A stretch of 64,000 nucleotides of DNA from Galbula dea (taxonomy: Eukaryota; Chordata; Aves; Piciformes; Galbulidae), in NCBI GenBank assembly GCA_013399015.1, contig VWZX01009068.1:1854816-1918815 (forward strand), written 5' to 3'. A model generated the notes under the pieces. That model was given only the letters and a program-made list of their open reading frames with translations, was not told the origin of the DNA and did no database searches. The position numbers were made by a program, and so were the translations under genes. Positions 60,769 through 64,000 of the stretch are shown piece after piece; position 1 is the stretch's first letter; the number at the start of each line of letters is the position of its first letter.

Positions 60769-63700
60769 CTGGAAGGCAGGAAGAGGACAGAGAAATTCAG
60801 GAGATGCTCAATACACAAGCAACATGTAGAAACCTAGTGCCTATGCCTAAAGGATAAGGCAATGGCTTCCTAAACCAGGGATTGTGGGCTATGGGGGTTG
60901 GACTAGATGATCTCCAGAGGTCCCTTCCAACCCCTAATGTGATTCTGTGAAATGTAAAGTTTTCTCTCATTAACATTCACTTCTGATCAATCCCAGCAAA
61001 AAACCCACTTAGCTAAAAGGGGAAGAAGCTGCTAAGGGGAAGAAAAACAAACTACTGAACACGGAGCAGAGTGGGGAACCATCAAGCAACTGCTGTTTAA
61101 CAGGTTTGCTTCAGAAAAGTGCTTGTTTCTTTGTCCCAAGTTGCCAGTAGGAAGTCTGTGCTATTTGAAAATGAGAATCAGAGGAAACATGCTCACCGAG
61201 GACAGAGATGACAACACACATCCTTGGAGTTACCTTTCTTTTGCTTCGGCTGCTCTCCTCCTGGCAGAGCTGGCAGATCTCGGCATTTCCAGGTCCTGAC
61301 AGCTGCTCCTAAACCCCAAGTAAAGACCAAGCCATTCAGACATTCTGCTTTACAGACCTCCTCACATGGCACCCGTATGAGAGCTCAGCAGCTGATCTGC
61401 ATCCTACAACAGAGAGGAAGACCTCACATGCTTATATTTAACCCCCACACTGCAGTATGTGTGGCTGCACACACAGGACCATGGTGCATTTGCAGGATGA
61501 GCCACAGTTGTACCAGCTACACCAGGGGGCAGATGGGGAAGCACAGTATGACTGCAGGAACCAAGGATCATGCAGCTCGATTTTCCAGCTAAGATCAAGG
61601 CTGCTGGCCCAGCAGCAAGGTGGGAACTCAGCATTTTCTTCACTGTAAAAAAGAGCTGGCAGATGCAGAAATCCCCTGTAGGCAGGACACAATGTGAGGG
61701 GTGCAGGATCCCACTGACAGTTAGGAGTCTAACTGTACTTCACCAGGCACCCATGGGAGAACCTTCCCCACTAGGGAATGACTGCAGCTATGGACTCTAC
61801 AGACAAAGCCTCACCAAAGCATAACCCAAAGGGCAAACTTCAGGAAGATGCTGCAGCAGCCCAGAAGCTCCCTCAGTACCCTCCTTGTCCTCCAGTATTT
61901 CAATGTGAGAAAAAGAATCACCAACCTGCTCTTCCTGTGTGCCACTCAGAAACCTGCAAGAGAACAATGTCATCACCTGGAGCTGGCTTCAGTCACTGCA
62001 TTGTTTCAGAGAAACACCTGGACTGTCAGAGAATTCCCTCACTCTGTTTGTAAAATCCTACCCACACAGATTTTGGGGTTTGTTCTTCCAAACCTGCTGC
62101 TAAGTCTGCTCATGGGAGAGAAGAGGCATGTGCAAGCTTTGTCAAACAGTGAAGCAAAGAGGCTGTGTGTGAATGGTGCTGGTTAGGTACAGCACTCCTG
62201 GCTGAATGGGAAGAGCAGGAGAAACACTCCTAAAAGACCTCCAGAAGAGCAGAGGAAAGGGAGCACAGACAAAGAAAAGACTGCTTAGATGGTACAAACA
62301 ATTGAAAACTGGCTTTAAACTTACTGCTGCAAAATGTTTCATCCCCTCCAAGGTCTGTGAACTGACAGTGATAACACATTTTGAGGCCCTCCAGATAAAT
62401 CAACAGCCTAATGCTCACACTGCATAAAACTTCAAGGTCAAATAGGGGTAAAATGTATCTAAAGCCCAGAAGGTTTCTAATATCTGGCAAAGCAGATTTG
62501 AATTGGGATGATGCTATTTAAGACAATACTTTTCTGATGACCTTTGTATGGGCACTCACCACGCTGTGTTGGGCCTCTGACACTTTCTCATTGACATTCA
62601 GAGTACTTCACACAGGCTGCAACCATCTCCAGACAAAGTCCTTACCACATCTGAAACTTAGCTTTCACAAACTAAACAAGCCCTACAAGGAGAATCCTCC
62701 TCTGTAACATTCAGCTTAACATGCTACCTATGTTTGTATAGAAACATCTTCTTGAAATATTATTTCAAGGTCTTTCTCCAACCGCTTCTACTCTTGTCCA
62801 GAAGAGCCACTGTTTATTACTCCAAATGCCACTGATCCACCAACCCTTTTCCCTTCTCTCCCTAATGATACCTTCTCCTTAGGAATACCAAAGGTCCAGG
62901 CTTCTGCAGCATTTGGCTTATGAAGATTATTGAGTAAGAAAATTAGTGCAGCAGATTTATACAGAAATTCAAAGGTAAATGGGAGAGAGACAGAGCTTTT
63001 CAGATCTGGAAATGCTGACGGCAAGCAGTAGAACCTCCTTCTGCCCTTTGAGAGCTATGCAAAAGCAGCAAAGAGACCTCGACAAAGGGCACAAGGCTGA
63101 AAATCTTCCTTAGAAAGGGAAGTTGTGCTATTCCAAACTTTCCATCAGCCAGGACATTAGAGAAGGGGAAGGAGGATGTAGAAGAGAAGACATGAAAAAA
63201 AAGATTTCTTCCATACTTGTGTGGCACAACACTGTTCTCCTCCCTTAGAGGCTGTTTCAGTTTAGCATTCTCTTCCTGGACTTTGAGCTTCCCATCCTGC
63301 CAAAAGGAAACATTTACCCATCAGCTGAACTGTATGCAGACTTCAGTTCCACCCCTGCAGTGGTGCCAAGGGAGGCTTCACATTGCTATTTCAGGAATGC
63401 TGATCTGCCCTTCCTGGCACAGAGGTGTATTTGGCCACGTGAGAGCAGATGAACACCAGTGCCCCCCAGGAGCAGCTCTACACGTTTGCCTTTTGCTATG
63501 AACAAAACCTCGACTTCATATTTTAAAGACAGACTCCTAACATGTCCCATGACCTCCTTAGACTAGAAGGAACAAGAAACTCCACAGTCACCCTTTGTTA
63601 TTTCCACAGCAGAGGCTGAAAAGGTAGAGGGGCTGAATAGGCTTTTTAAAGCCTGATCAGAGACACAAATCCTCTTGGCCAGGAAAGGAAACAAACCTTC

Positions 63701-64000
63701 CTCTCCTTCCCAGCTAAGATCTGGGTCCCTGCCCAAGCCATGTCTGTCACTAACACCTCACTGAAACAAGCATGTCCTACATGTTCTGGGGCAAAAGAGA
63801 AGTTCATTCTGAAATGAATGATGGACCAGCAGCCTGGCCTCAAACCCAGTGGCAGGCTGTCAGCTAAGCAGTGAGGAAAAGTCACTCAGCTCTGCCTTTC
63901 AGAGAGCTAACCAACTTCTGCTTCCAAGATCAGACCACCCATCTTGGGTGTTTCTTGTTCCCATTTTTACTGGCCAACTGCACCACACTAGTTCTCAATT
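60625..64000 (-). CDS. RUFY3: RUFY3, 3' end (FYVE-containing long isoform), partial
   Basis: RUN and FYVE domain protein 3, an endolysosome and neuronal adaptor. Only the C-terminus is in the window: a coiled-coil exon at 63296-63217, a possible short exon near 62605-62560, and FYVE-like exons at 61308-61234 and 60768-60625. The last two join in phase 0. The finger has eight Cys ligands in four CxxC pairs: ICQLC, ICKNC, FCEAC and VCDPC. It contains CSSNELPLPSS, a RUFY-family signature, and ends QYSISPL. The WxxD and RHHCR motifs that make classical FYVE domains bind PI3P are missing. Gene order beside GRSF1, convergent, matches human. RUN domain exons must lie past 64000. Confidence 0.9.
60885..60952 (+). 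mobile_element. Short CR1 3' tip
   Basis: ggctatgggggttggactag, atgatctccagaggtccctt, ccaacccctaatgtgattct: the last about 65 bp of a CR1 in plus orientation. It lies in the last RUFY3 intron. Confidence 0.9.
61234..61308 (-). CDS. RUFY3: RUFY3 penultimate exon
   Basis: Encodes EQLSGPGNAEICQLCQEE then SSRSKRK, 25 codons, phase 0 at both ends. Supplies the first CxxC pair of the finger. Acceptor gggtttag, donor AAAG|gtaact. Confidence 0.88.
61309..63216 (-). other. RUFY3: RUFY3 intron region
   Basis: No repeat recognised. It contains the possible short exon at 62560-62605. Confidence 0.6.
62560..62605 (-). CDS. RUFY3: Possible short RUFY3 exon
   Basis: Strong donor GTG|gtgagt at 62559, with an open frame before it ending TLNVNEKVSEAQHSV. 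A 46-nt exon starting at 62605 would repair the phase mismatch between the coiled-coil exon (ends after 2 codon bases) and the next exon (phase 0). The acceptor (tgtgtgaag) is poor, so this is a suggestion only. Confidence 0.28.
63217..63296 (-). CDS. RUFY3: RUFY3 coiled-coil exon
   Basis: Encodes DGKLKVQEENAKLKQPLREE then NSVVPH, heptad-like and charged as expected for the RUFY coiled coil. Acceptor cttttggcag, possible donor CACAA|gtatgg. It is the only frame without a stop through this stretch. Confidence 0.6.
63297..64000 (-). other. RUFY3: RUFY3 intron to the window edge
   Basis: No exon or repeat that I can support. Confidence 0.6.

Noticed and set aside
62560..62618. Longer RUFY3 exon using the acceptor ggttgcag at 62619
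   Set aside because: All three frames hit a stop within the exon, so it could only be a truncating or non-coding exon.
1..64000. CRISPR arrays, operons, phage or bacterial islands, rRNA or tRNA genes, endogenous retroviruses
   Set aside because: None seen. No regularly spaced repeats, no cloverleaf, no LTR pair and no retroviral reading frame in what I read.

Overview
This is vertebrate nuclear DNA, almost certainly from a bird. Every gene is split into short exons with GT/GC-AG introns. The dispersed repeats are CR1 retroposon 3' ends carrying the avian tail (tcatagaatcatagaat on the reverse strand). CpG-rich promoter islands sit at three gene starts. Four genes can be assembled exon by exon, and they reproduce the block found on human chromosome 4q13: a deoxycytidine kinase gene (minus), MOB1B (minus), GRSF1 (plus) and the 3' end of RUFY3 (minus).

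Layout: (1) 1-8205, DCK-family nucleoside kinase, minus strand. Six coding exons are firm and the last exon is only a candidate, near position 60-107. (2) 8206-9600, CpG-island promoter of the kinase gene plus short spacer. (3) About 9600-43310, MOB1B, minus strand. It has a probable 4 kb 3' UTR, six coding exons that give a complete 216-residue protein, and a 16.4 kb first intron. (4) 43311-49838, head-to-head spacer between MOB1B and GRSF1, with a CR1 element ending about 165 bp before the GRSF1 start codon. (5) 49839 to about 58010-58140, GRSF1, plus strand, nine coding exons (414 residues) plus a non-coding last exon. (6) About 58315-64000, RUFY3, minus strand: 3' UTR, FYVE-like zinc-finger exons and one coiled-coil exon. 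The rest of RUFY3 lies beyond the right edge.

The genes share a neighbourhood rather than a pathway: nucleoside salvage (DCK), Hippo/LATS signalling (MOB1B), mitochondrial RNA handling (GRSF1) and endolysosome or axon traffic (RUFY3). GRSF1 and RUFY3 converge tail to tail, with predicted poly(A) sites only about 0.2-0.3 kb apart.

I found no undescribed multi-gene system. The points most worth a second look are in gene structure: a GC-AG intron in GRSF1, a tandem NAGNAG acceptor and a 3' UTR intron in the same gene, the unresolved C-terminus and paralogue identity (DCK or avian DCK2) of the kinase, the FYVE-like finger of RUFY3 that lacks lipid-binding motifs, and related CR1 copies just upstream of two promoters. 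Apart from the repeats listed, the long introns show nothing I can name.
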